Assembly (NCBI GenBank): GCA_019914995.1
Contig: JAFKAK010000696.1
Span: 44,896 to 108,895, forward strand
Origin: Acanthochlamys bracteata
Lineage: Eukaryota > Streptophyta > Magnoliopsida > Pandanales > Velloziaceae
Direction of reading: 5' to 3'
Length of the DNA: 64,000 nucleotides
The notes under the pieces are model-generated. The model had not been told where the DNA came from, did not search any database, and saw only the letters and a list, made by a program, of their open reading frames with translations. Positions 55,057-64,000 of the stretch are shown here, piece after piece. The position numbers were made by a program, and so were the translations under genes. How positions within the stretch are numbered: position 1 is the first letter of the stretch; every line of letters begins with the position of its first letter.

Positions 55057-55765
55057 GCCGCGGGCTTCTCTGCGTTATAGTCATCACCTTGCACCCTGGC
55101 GTTTTCAGGTGAGAAAAATTTCTCACATGCGTTTACCGTCTGAACCAAGCAGCTTTGGCGTAGAGTTTCCATGGGAACTTGAATTGACTAGGTACGTAGA
55201 TTATATTGATGATACCAATTCTTTCCCTTTTTTGCTCGGCTTGCCACCAACTGCGTTCCCTTGTCGTGTTCTCCTCCCAGATGGAGTTCAGTTGCATCTC
55301 CAACACTAGGTATCAATTGTTCCTTCACTTAGGCACTCTCGTACCAACATCACAACGTCACCAGCACATGGCCCGAGTCGTAAAACCACAGTACACAATA
55401 TTGTCGCACACCCTACTATGACTATACACTTTCCCATAGTGGCGGTACTATTAGAGAAGTCCTGTTTTCATAAACATGAAGAGGCATAAAGGAACGAAGT
55501 CGGAGATCGCTTGATAGAACCTTCAAGAACAACATTCAAACTCAAAAATGGTGAGGCGACGAGCGAGCCGCGATGTCACCGCGGCACTTGGCGGGCACTT
55601 TGGCGGGCATTTGTTAACGATAGCGGCGGCATTCCGCGCCGCACGTGCAGGAAGCTTGCAAGCATTGCCGTTGCTCTTCGCAGCATCCGGCTGTCTCTCC
55701 GCTTTATATCTGCCTTCTGCGCTCGAGGGGCTTCATTCCCAGCATCGCCTGCGTTGGCTGCAGAA
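55057..55765. other. intergenic, SF3b3 3' side and CDF promoter
   Basis: About 700 bp. Plus frames at 55511-56023 and 55548-56285 extend from here into the transporter gene in the wrong frames and are GC-driven open frames, not separate genes. Nothing else is recognised. Confidence 0.5.
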
Positions 55766-57196
55766 ATGTCCAGCGAGCCCGATCTGCACAGGCCATCTCG
55801 CTCAAACCGTCTCCGTTTCATACGCACCCGCAGGCCTCGCGTGGCTTCAGTCCGTACCCCACCCCCAGCCACTTCGAGCATGCCTGTTGGATTTGCTAAA
55901 GCCGACGGTGCTAGCACCGCTGTTGAGACCTCGCAGCCTCGACGGCGCCGACGACAGCCACGCGCGCCATGTGACCGGCTCCCAAGATGTGGAGAGGCAA
56001 TCGCTCCCGCAATACACGCCTGAAAACGACCCGTACCGGCTCGCCGACGCGCTGAAGCCCGAGGAAGAGCTCGCCCAGATACGCGCAAACACGTCGCGGG
56101 AAGCGCGATGGCTTCGGACCCATCACGCTCAACGCGAAGGCCACCCGCGCCCGCAAGCTGGAGAAGTTCTACGAGAAGCAGAACGAGAACATCGAGCGGC
56201 TGCTGCCGCCTGTGGACGACCATGTGCGCGACGCAAAGGAAGAGGAGGGCGCGAACCATCTCGGCACAGGATCGCCGTCGGGTAGCTTTGCTGCGAACAT
56301 CATTCTGGCAGTCCACAGCTCTACGCCGCCGCTCGTCCACGTCGCTGTCGCTGTTCACTACCATGGCAGACTCGCTCTTCGATCCGCTGTCCAACCTGAC
56401 GCTCATCATGTCAGCTCGTGCCGTCAAGCGCGTCGACGGGCGCAAGTTCCCAGCGGGAAGGTACGCATCGAGAACGCCGGCAACATCTTCTTCTGCTTCA
56501 TGATGATCACCGTCTCGGTCGTCATCATCGTTGAGTCGATCCGCGAGGTCGCAAACCCACAAGAGCGGCGACGTGAACGACTTCTACCTGCCTTCAGTCA
56601 TCGCCGTAGCTATCGCTTTTGGGACAAAGTTCTCGCCTTCTTGTACTGCTGGGCGATACGGAACAAGTACAGCCAGGTGCGCATTCTGTGGGAAGACCAC
56701 CGGAACGACTTGTTCATCAACGGCTTTCGGTATACCACAAGCGTGGGTGGGTCGAAGCTGATCTGGTGGCTCGACCCTGCTGGCGCCATGGTGTTGTCTG
56801 CTCTGATCATTTTCTCTCTGGTCGAGGACGGCATATTCGGAGTTCCAGCTGCTCATTGAGTGACTGCCGACACGCCTACGCTGCAGCTCATTACTTATAT
56901 CTGTAAGTCTCCTCGTGGACATGTGAAGCTGTTTGTGTCTTACGAAACTGCAGCAATGACACATTCCCCCTTCATCAAGCAGATCGACACGGTGCGCGCT
57001 ACCATTCCGGTCCCCGTCTAATCGTCGAAGTCGACATTGTCATGGACCATCAAGAGACCCTACAGAGCACACACGATGTCGCCGAGGGCGCTGCAGATCA
57101 AGCTTGAGAGTTTACCAGACGTCGAGCGCGCTTATGTAATAACGTAGACTATGAAACAGACCATGCGCCTGAGCACTTTGAAGAAGGAGCTGTAGA
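55766..57196 (+). CDS. cation diffusion facilitator transporter, DxxxD (Mn-type)
   Basis: Six-helix metal:proton antiporter with a long hydrophilic N-terminus and a cytosolic C-terminal domain. The start at 55766 gives MSSEPDLHRPSRSN. The soluble N-terminus includes SLPQYTPENDPYRLADALKP and ARKLEKFYEKQNENIERLL. Helix 2 holds the metal site TMADSLFDPLSNLTLI (DxxxD, about 56360-56405), followed by MSARAVKRVDGRKFP, KVRIENAGNIFFCFMMITVS, DFYLPSVIAVAIAFGTK, YCWAIRNKYSQVRILWEDHR and helix 5 DHRNDLFINGF (second DxxxD, about 56695-56725), then GAMVLSALIIF. The C-terminal domain reads THSPFIKQIDTVRAYH-type text, DVAEALQIKLESLPDVERAY, VDYETDHAPEH and ends LKKEL at 57196. DxxxD in both metal helices is the manganese-subgroup pattern of the family. 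An intron lies near 56904-56955. About seven frame changes. Confidence 0.9.
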
Positions 57197-57763
57197 GCAT
57201 GGATGGAGGAACCGGCCCACACGTTCCCGCTCGTGGCGAACGTGCATGTTCGCATAGCAACGGCTCAACGTCTGCCTCTTTGTCTATATTGCTTTTTGCG
57301 TTGGCCACCAGGGGTGCGCTTTCTCAAAAAGCGCTTCGGTTCAATGCTGGCTGGTACACAGGGTTGTATTATTGGCTCCTTCATTACGGATCTAGACATC
57401 TACACAATATAGACATTCGTTAATGCTATTGTAATACGATGCCATCAGACCTCCAGTCCACGTGGAATCTGTGAGCAAGACTGATGTTGACGTGCTACCC
57501 CACACTTGCGCCGCCCTGGCGTCTCCACGTGGTGTACCTCGACGAATGGCCGCCTTCTCCGTCCCTCCCATCCATCTTTATTCCTCCACACCATGATGTG
57601 TGCCTGCCGAGGGCGCTGACAGATGCGGGATGTCTGGCCGCAAGCATGGCTTATCGAGATTACGGGCCTGCGCGACGCTCAACCTCCGACCTGTTGTCTT
57701 GTTCCCGGACGGACCACGCCTTTCGTTCGTTGGAGTCCTACGTAGTGACCTAGTACGGGCGCG
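57197..57763. other. intergenic, nothing recognised
   Basis: About 570 bp. Short plus frames at 57199-57423 and 57484-57753 show no motif. The right end should hold the promoter of the gene at 57764. Confidence 0.45.
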
Positions 57764-58929
57764 ATGAGTCCCAACCTCCTCGCAAGCTTTTTTGGACGCA
57801 TGGGGTTACAGGAGGAAGATCGCGATGTTTGCCTAAGAGCCATTCAACAGCTATACCCAGAGGATAGCGTAGCGGAATTCAAAGATCAGGGTATTGTTCG
57901 TTCACGTTGGTGGTCTTACCTCTTGCTCTTCGTTCAAACTTGCTTGGAGAGGACGATGAGTATATCGTGCAGATCCGTCCGGGACAGCACTCGCTCGATC
58001 TCAACATTGCGGATGCAGCGCGAAGATATACGGTGCGCTCGCGCCGCGGATGAAGGCATTGGAATGTGCGCTCCGGGGAATCTGAAAGCTGTTGAGATGG
58101 AGAGATTGACGGTGTGCCGCTTTCGACGGTCACCTTGCGCGAAGGAACGTGGAAACAACAAGTCACCCTCATACAGAGCTTCGCTAAATTCATCGCAATG
58201 GCGTGGCCTCCCTCTCCTGAACAGACCTCGCCGCGGTACGCAGCCTCAACGCCAACGCCGCTCTACCATCTACCTGCTGACCTCTGTAGAAACATCCGCT
58301 GCAGACACGCACCGAAGGCCAGTGGCTAGACCAGCACTGCACCGGCAAAGTAGGCAGGTTCTCATCCCCAGCTGCGAAAGCTCGCAGAGCAGCTTCCCAA
58401 TGAAGCACTGAGGGCAAGAGCAAGGCACAAGCTCACGCAGCTGCTTGCAATCGAACGGTATCCCGTGGCTGAACCATGGCGATTTGATACCGACTAATAT
58501 CCTGATTGACCCAGACTCGTGGGCTGTAACTGGACTGGTGGATTGGGCGGAGGCGGAGTGGCTTCCCTTTGGGACGTGTCTTTATGGGGGTGGAGCATCT
58601 TCTTGGGAGCTTGGTGGATGGAGGTGGGGAGACCGACTTGGAGATATCGCAAGGGAAGTGAGCGGCTAAGGGGTGTTCTGGGAGGTGTTGAGCCCAGGTT
58701 ATCTGGGATGGTGAGCGGATGGAGGAGGTGATGTGCATGAGGGATGTGGGTGTGTTGCTTTGGTTTGGGTATGCGTGGGATGAGGGCGGATTGATCGGGT
58801 TGTCAATGAGGTGGTGAGTTATCCTTTGGCTTTGAGATGTATGCTGACCTTCGTAGGACGATGCAGAAGAGGTTACCTGTCTACAAGCATTCTTGATGTG
58901 GCGTGAACAGTCGCTTGGACGGTGTTAAC
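57764..58929 (+). CDS. aminoglycoside-phosphotransferase-like (APH/ChoK-fold) protein
   Basis: Kinase-fold protein of the APH family, which in fungi is large and mostly of unknown substrate; it does not imply antibiotic resistance. The start at 57764 gives MSPNLLASFFGRMGLQEEDR. Then DVCLRAIQQLYPEDSVAEF, EYIVQIRPGQHSLDLNIADA (N-lobe region), LPGNLKAVEMERIDGVPLST-like text, and LREGTWKQQVTLIQSFAKFI. The catalytic loop is LNHGDLIPTNILIDPDSW (about 58472-58520), equivalent to HxDxxxxN, followed by the DFG-like VTGLVDWAEAEWLPFGTCLY with the metal-binding Asp. The C-terminal part MCMRDVGVLLWFGYAWDEGG is followed by a short intron (about 58814-58856) and a tail ending near 58929. The catalytic Asp and Asn and the DW motif are intact. 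Four or more frame changes. Confidence 0.82.
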
Positions 58930-59439
58930 AATGTATCGCCTAGTATCCGTCCATGCACTGTGTCTTTCATTCGTGTATGAAGTTTTATTGTACCATCGCG
59001 AGGAGGAGCCAGGAACATGACGTGAATTGATATTCGGTGGCAGCTGTCCTGATAGTGCCCATGTTATCGTCCATTTTGGACCTTTACCTGCGGTTTTCGT
59101 ATAGCTCCTGTCTGGTAGTCGTACACATGTAACGCGGCGAGCTATCGATGTTTGGATTCGTGGCCGCGACTTCCGTTTTGGTCACTCACCTTGCACCTTC
59201 CTCAGAAAGTGACGTGGGCAAGGCAACAACAGAGCCTGACTCCTTGCGGCCTTCTTCTCCCCATCATCTCCTCTGTCTTCCATCACACAGTCTCTTTTCG
59301 CGATCCACTTTTTTTTGCCCGAAGGTGTCGCAGTGAAGCGAGGCGTGGTGCGACCAACTGTGTCACACTGCTAGAGCAGTACAAAGTAGCAGAACTCTGC
59401 TCTGTTTATGACAACAGCAGACAAAGGAGCCGGAAGAGA
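58930..59439. other. intergenic, nothing recognised
   Basis: About 510 bp between the APH-like gene and the next plus-strand gene. A plus frame at 59152-59336 is open but featureless. Confidence 0.45.
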
Positions 59440-61268
59440 ATGGCATCAATGGCGAGCGCCAGTGGTACGGCGCCACCTGCTACCGAAGGACCCGCGAAGC
59501 TGGACCACAGGAGACTGGAAACCGACACTACACACTCATCAAGACCTGAGAGGAGAGTGGAAATTCTGAGCCCGCAAGACAAACTACCACCTGCCAAACT
59601 CAAGCTCCAGGCTGCCAAAGATTGCTCCACAGCCAGCACCAATTAGTACTACACCTCGCAGATCTCTTCGGACCAGCAAGAATCTAGCGGAGCATGAGGC
59701 TGCACCAACTACAAGTGGCTCCAGAGCCTCTATCGAGAACGAAGTCCAATAGAAAGAGGATGCTACGACCGAAGCCTGCAGGTTCGCTCACTGTAGGCGA
59801 AATACCTCGGACGCTATGCGATGCCACAGATAGTGTTACGGAGCACGTGGAGGAGAGGGGGACCTGCACCACAGCAATGCGGTTTCGATCACTTCGCCAA
59901 ATCTCGGGGATTTCACCTCACGATCAACCTAGGAAACGTGGATGCTCCTATTGACGTGGATGCGCCCCGTCACCACCGCCTCCGCATAGATTTGTCAATC
60001 GATCCGCCAACTACTATACCTCTGCCCTTGCAATACAGGCCTTCGAGACCAAACATCCCAGCAATACTTTTCACACCCAATGGGGCTGAGATCATCTCGG
60101 TAGGTTTCTGGCCACCAGAGTCACGACATCTACCGGAGTTACATCGATCGGAAAGACGCGCCTGCACCACCAGGGTTCCTAAACAGCAAAAGGAAACTCA
60201 GCGCGGAGGTTTCTGCGGGAAGAGCTCGGTCAAGGAAGCCTTTCAATGAGGTGAACATGCATCCAGCTTACGGAATGGATATGGGTATGAATGGTCTCAT
60301 GGCTGGTCGGTATGCAACACCTTTGCACACGCGACGCCATATTTTATCCTCACGATTATAGGGCTTATACTCATTCGTACCATACCCTACATGGCTATCC
60401 AATTTTTCCTGTTCTGGACGAAGAGCATATCCGACAGCGAGCAGTACAGTTCGTCCTCGACCACTCACGCCCACGTCCACGCAAGCGTCGGCTCTCCGAT
60501 GATCCTGATGAGACCTCGAGCTCAGAGTATGAAGATGCCAATGAGCAGCCAAAAAAGAAGAAACCCAAGGTTTCCCCGACGGTAGAGCGCCCTACAACTC
60601 CATCTGAGCCGTTGGATGAAGCGGCAGTGAGCACACCAGCACAGGCGTTTCGAAGACAACATCTTCGATCGTAATCTGAACCTGAACGAATTGGTCGAAC
60701 ATACAACTGCTCACTGCGTTGTTAATGACCTATCCCAGATCTGCAGATCAGAAGGGCTTGAGAGAAGACATCGCGATGTTGGCAACAGTGGCCGACAAGC
60801 GGTTGGCCAATTGGGTTTCTGCGGAGAATGAATTGACAAGAATACGCGGCAGTGGCTCACTTGGCTGCGACGCCTTCTCCGAATTTCGATGAATCGGGCA
60901 TGGGGGAAGACGGCCGGATGAAGAAAATTGCTGATATAGCAATGGAGGCGGCAGAGACGCAGAAGAGGCAACAGGACGACGAGGTTGGGAGGTATCTGGC
61001 TGCTCATTCAAGTATCTGGGACAAAGAAAGTGGACAAGATGGTACAGAGCAGGATGCTCGTGTTGCTGGGGGAAAGGAGGGTGAAGATGAGAGGAACGAC
61101 TCGGCGTGTGAAGAGGCGAAGCTACTTTGGCTGGTGAAGATGCGGTTGTGCCTACAGAGCAGGCTTAGTGGAGGACGCCATCGGGTATCAGGTATCAGGT
61201 ATCAGGTGCTAGGGATTGTGGACTGCGTGAACATAAGTGGGAAATGTAATCACGGCAGAGGTTGCTGA
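59440..61268 (+). CDS. uncharacterised Lys/Arg-rich, probably nuclear protein
   Basis: The start at 59440 gives MASMASASGTAPPATEGPAK. Alternating frames read STTPRRSLRTSKNLAEHEA, a hydrophilic disordered region, then the globular-looking segment HHRLRIDLSIDPPTTIPLPL and ILFTPNGAEIISVGFWPPES (about 59970-60120), YIDRKDAPAPPGFLNSKRK, MHPAYGMDMGMNGLMAGRYA, then RPRPRKRRLSDDPDETSSSE (about 60465-60525) with a bipartite-type nuclear localisation signal beside an acidic stretch, TPSEPLDEAAVSTPAQAF, LREDIAMLATVADKRLANWV, and a C-terminal helix KIADIAMEAAETQKRQQDDE (about 60920-60985). It resembles hypothetical proteins of Pleosporales but no named domain is recognised. A chromatin or transcription role would fit the composition, by inference. 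Five or more frame changes. Confidence 0.6.
61184..61204. repeat. 7 bp unit tandem repeat, three copies
   Basis: The unit GGTATCA is repeated three times in perfect tandem, near or just past the 3' end of the preceding gene. Seven is not a multiple of three, so if translated each copy would change frame. Confidence 0.9.
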
Positions 61269-62036
61269 ACAAGCCAATAGCCACACCTAACCGAAACAAT
61301 GACCGCCAGGAACAGAGATGAATGTGCTGTATCCAATCGTATTATCGCCATCCACTTCCCCCGCTACGGCCCAAGAGCGATGGATGGGTGGTGTCCGTCC
61401 GCGAAAGCCATGGGATGATTGCACTCGAGAGGTTTTCCTCGAACAAGCGCTTGCGCTGGCCCAGGTCGCAAATAACAAGAACAGATCCTGCGCGTGATGC
61501 AGCAGCTTCTACTAGCCCATGAGAACCCGGCGTCGCATGATGTGCAAGCAGGAGAGCTTGCGATGGACCTCTTAGCAGATATCTTCTGCCGTGTGTTGCC
61601 CCAGTATGCAGAACAGCAACCCTCAAAACCGAATAGGCTGCTCTTGAATCTGAGTACGATTGGCTCTTTTTGAGGCAGCACTTGGTAGGACACGTCTCGT
61701 CACCGACTGTGCATCCTGTTAAGATGGATGGACCCTCGAGGACGCTGAGTCGCCTTATGCAGGTGGATCAGCCCTATGTATGCATTGTCGATGCAGGCGG
61801 CTTCGCTTAAAGGAGCTGCCGCGTCCTATTTGAGTCGCGCGGGCATCATATGCCGCCGTTGTTCGTCTGGCTTGATCTTGAAGAAAAAGTCTCCATTCGG
61901 GCTGTTTCCTCAAACTGTTTGTCGCGTTGCTCGGCGCACGCACGCAGCTTCCCGCCATGGATGGTTTTTCGGCGGCGAGCCCAGCCGCGTCAACAAAACG
62001 ACGACGCGACGCTTCTCTCAGTCAGTCACTGAGAGC
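61269..62036. other. possible eroded coding segment upstream of HOS3
   Basis: About 770 bp. Alternating plus frames give protein-like text (QILRVMQQLLLAHENPASHD, LAMDLLADIFCRVLPQY, near 61480-61600), which could be a small independent gene or chance. No family is recognised. The right end must contain the HOS3 promoter. Confidence 0.35.
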
Positions 62037-64000
62037 ATGAGCCTGCACTCAACGGCCGCCAACACGCCCTCCATAACTACGCCGCGCCGACCTTCCAGCG
62101 TCATGAGCATGCGCAGGTCTGAGTCGCCTGCGTTTGGCAGGTGAGTTGCCCCAGGATACACAATACATAGGCCGACCGTACAGGAAAACTGACTATCCTA
62201 GGAAATCTTCAACCATCTCCTGCGCGCCCCCGCGTCTAGCCCTACTGTCCCCCTCTCTCGTCGAGGGTCATTGCCCGAACATGCCATTGTCGCCCCTCGT
62301 TCTGCCTGAGAAGCCACCGCCTCGCGCCTGCGATATAGCTGAGGAGTGCTTCAAGAAGGAGCTGGCCCGGCATGAAGGCATGGCAGGCGCCGCGAACGCA
62401 GGCACAATCGTCATCATCCATGACCAGTGTTACGGCCACCGTTATGCGCGTCCGAAGACCACCAAGGCAACCTCCTGGCTACGATAATGGAGCGGCCAGA
62501 GCGGATTCTGGCGAGCGTACGTGGTATAGCAACCGCCTGTGTGCGCCTGGGAGAGCGGCATAGGAAGGCAGCAACCGCTGCGACCGAACTAAAAACCCGC
62601 CCGAACGCATCCCTTCAAGATTCGGAAGACGTCACGGATGGTAGCTCTGGATTCGCAGGTGGTGACCAACGTACACGGGACCAAGTGGATGGAGGAATTG
62701 AACAGTCATGCGAAAACGCTGGCCAGAAGCTTGCGTCGACGGGGAAAGAGCTCGCGCGGACCCGCCAGCGGTGCCAGGGCAGCCGCTGAAGGAGGCCTTC
62801 CATCCCATGGATCTATATCTTTCTCCGGAGTCACCGAACGCGTTGCAGGGGCGCTGGGCGGTGTGTTGATGCTGTAGACGCAGTGTTTCAAGGATCGAGC
62901 TTGGACAACGGTGTATCACGCGCCTTTCGTCTGTATTCGGCCACCGGGTCACCATTGCTCTGCGGAGTGGCTGTCTGGCTTCTTGCTGGCTGAACAACGT
63001 ACACATCGGAATCGAACACGCTATGATGAATTACGGACTTACACATGCGGCAATCATCGATTTCGATCTACATCACGGAGACGGATCACAAGACATAGCG
63101 TGGGATCGAAACAAGAAAGTGCAGGGGATGCACAAGAACACGCCACACTGGAAGAAGACTCGATTGTTATTTCCAGCTTACACGATATCAACTCGTTTTC
63201 TTGCGAAGACGGGCGACGACGAGAAGGTGCAAGCGGCTAGTCTCTGCATTGACAACGCGCATGGACAGTCTATTTTGGAACATTCATCTTGAATCGTGGT
63301 CTACCGTGGAGGAGTTTTGCAGATTTATGAAGACAAATATCTCGTCTTGCTTGCTAAGGCTCGAAATATCTAACTCACCACACCAAGCGGTTGCGCATAT
63401 CTCCGCACCATCCTACCCCGAAAGCGGCCATCTTTTTGTCTGCTGGATTCGATGCGAGCGAGCATGAGACGGGAGGCATGCAGCGACATGCTGTCAACGT
63501 TCCTACTGAGTTCTACGCCCGCTTTACCCGAGACGTGGTCCGCCTTGCCGAAGAAATCGATACAGGCGTCGATGGTCGGATTATCTCAGTTCTTGAGGGC
63601 GGGTATAGTGATAGGGCTTTATCGCGGGGTCCTGAGTCACCTCAGTGGCCTTTGCGACGGCCAAGGTACACAGACGTTGCCCCAATCTCGAGCCTTGCTC
63701 TCAATATGTCCCAACAGATCAACGGGATGGGCATTCCTGAGGACGTCCTCATGGGCTATGGGAGCCTGGGTTGACTCCCGTCACATACGACCTCTCTGGT
63801 GGGCCGAATCCCGCCTATTAGAGCTCGAAAATCTGGTGACGCGCCACCAAATGTGATCCCGAAGAAGGTGCGATCTGGGCCCATGGCGCATTTTTCGTCA
63901 CCCACTCAATCGTTCACGGCGAAGGTCATCGATCCGTCGAAGCTCCAACGCAACTTTTCTGGAAGGTACGTCGGGATTCTGAGGGTGCTGTGTTACCCCA
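62037..64000 (+). CDS. HOS3: HOS3-type histone deacetylase, 3' end beyond window
   Basis: Zinc-dependent class II-like deacetylase of fungi. The start at 62037 gives MSLHSTAANTPSITTPRRPS, a Ser/Pro-rich leader, then an intron (about 62141-62202). The body reads VIIHDQCYGHRYARPKTTKA, MERPERILASVRGIATACVR, VALDSQVVTNVHGTKWMEEL, a Ser-rich linker, and then the catalytic core: IRPPGHHCSAEW with the His-His pair (about 62935-62970), WLNNVHIGIEHAMMNYGLTH, IIDFDLHHGDGSQDIAW with the Asp and His zinc ligands (about 63055-63105), MHKNTPHWKK, DDEKVQAASLCIDNAHGQSI, AIFLSAGFDASEHETGG with the third zinc ligand Asp (about 63425-63480), and VDGRIISVLEGGYSDRALS. These match HOS3 better than RPD3 or HDA1. 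The active-site residues are intact. A GTACGT donor near 63967 suggests an intron at the window edge. Six or more frame changes. Confidence 0.93.

Noticed and set aside
55548..56562. Long plus frame (245 codons) and long minus frame (328 codons) over the CDF gene
   Set aside because: Both are open because of high GC over the true gene; the residues are Arg/Ala/Leu-rich shadow text, while the CDF motifs lie in the other plus frames.
57764..58929. Antibiotic-resistance phosphotransferase
   Set aside because: The APH fold is common in fungi with unrelated or unknown substrates; nothing here indicates aminoglycoside specificity.
1..64000. CRISPR array, prokaryotic operons or ribosome-binding sites
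   Set aside because: The window is fungal nuclear DNA; no regularly spaced repeats are present and genes have spliceosomal introns.

Overview
This window is nuclear DNA from a filamentous ascomycete, most likely a dothideomycete of the Pleosporales type. The evidence is an rDNA segment whose 5.8S and 28S match that group closely, introns of 44-150 bp with GT/AG ends and CTAAC-type branch sites, fungal gene families (Dal5-type and DHA1 transporters, a cellobiose-dehydrogenase-like flavoprotein, a HOS3 deacetylase), and an AT-rich, RIP-like tract at the left end. Almost every recognisable gene is cut into several reading frames. Because this includes housekeeping genes that a living fungus needs (SF3b subunit 3, SDA1, mitochondrial Lon), the most economical reading is uncorrected indel error in the assembly, not mass gene death. 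Gene limits below are therefore approximate envelopes, and single lesions should not be read as pseudogenisation.

Layout. 0.8-2.7 kb: AT-rich repeat-derived tract holding a 220 bp foldback element with a 10 bp target-site duplication. 3.5-9.7 kb: secreted M28 aminopeptidase, a small secreted cysteine-containing protein, and a Yap-like bZIP regulator. 9.7-14.4 kb: nothing recognisable. 14.4-17.7 kb: a partial, rearranged rDNA island consisting of an inverted internal 28S piece, the 3' end of 18S, an unusually long ITS1 (about 850 bp), 5.8S, ITS2 and the first 1.1 kb of 28S. 18-36 kb: metabolic genes and transporters: Dal5-like permease, phenylalanine/tyrosine ammonia-lyase, an alpha/beta hydrolase of the family seen in host-selective-toxin loci, a short-chain dehydrogenase, an uncharacterised membrane protein, a DHA1 drug:H+ transporter, and a secreted cellobiose-dehydrogenase-like GMC oxidoreductase.

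36-64 kb is mostly conserved core genome: a secreted Asp-box (BNR/HCF136-like) protein, mitochondrial Lon protease, a second DHA1 transporter, a conserved fungal protein with a Gln/Tyr/Gly-rich tail, SDA1 divergent from SF3b3, a DxxxD-type cation diffusion facilitator, an APH-like kinase-fold protein, a lysine-rich nuclear-looking protein, and a HOS3-type histone deacetylase running off the right edge.

The most interesting items are the rearranged rDNA island, the foldback element, and the 18-36 kb set. In that set the ammonia-lyase, hydrolase and permease are adjacent, and no polyketide or peptide synthetase is visible. It could be a small aromatic-acid (cinnamate/coumarate-type) biosynthetic or catabolic cluster. 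That is inference from content and proximity only.
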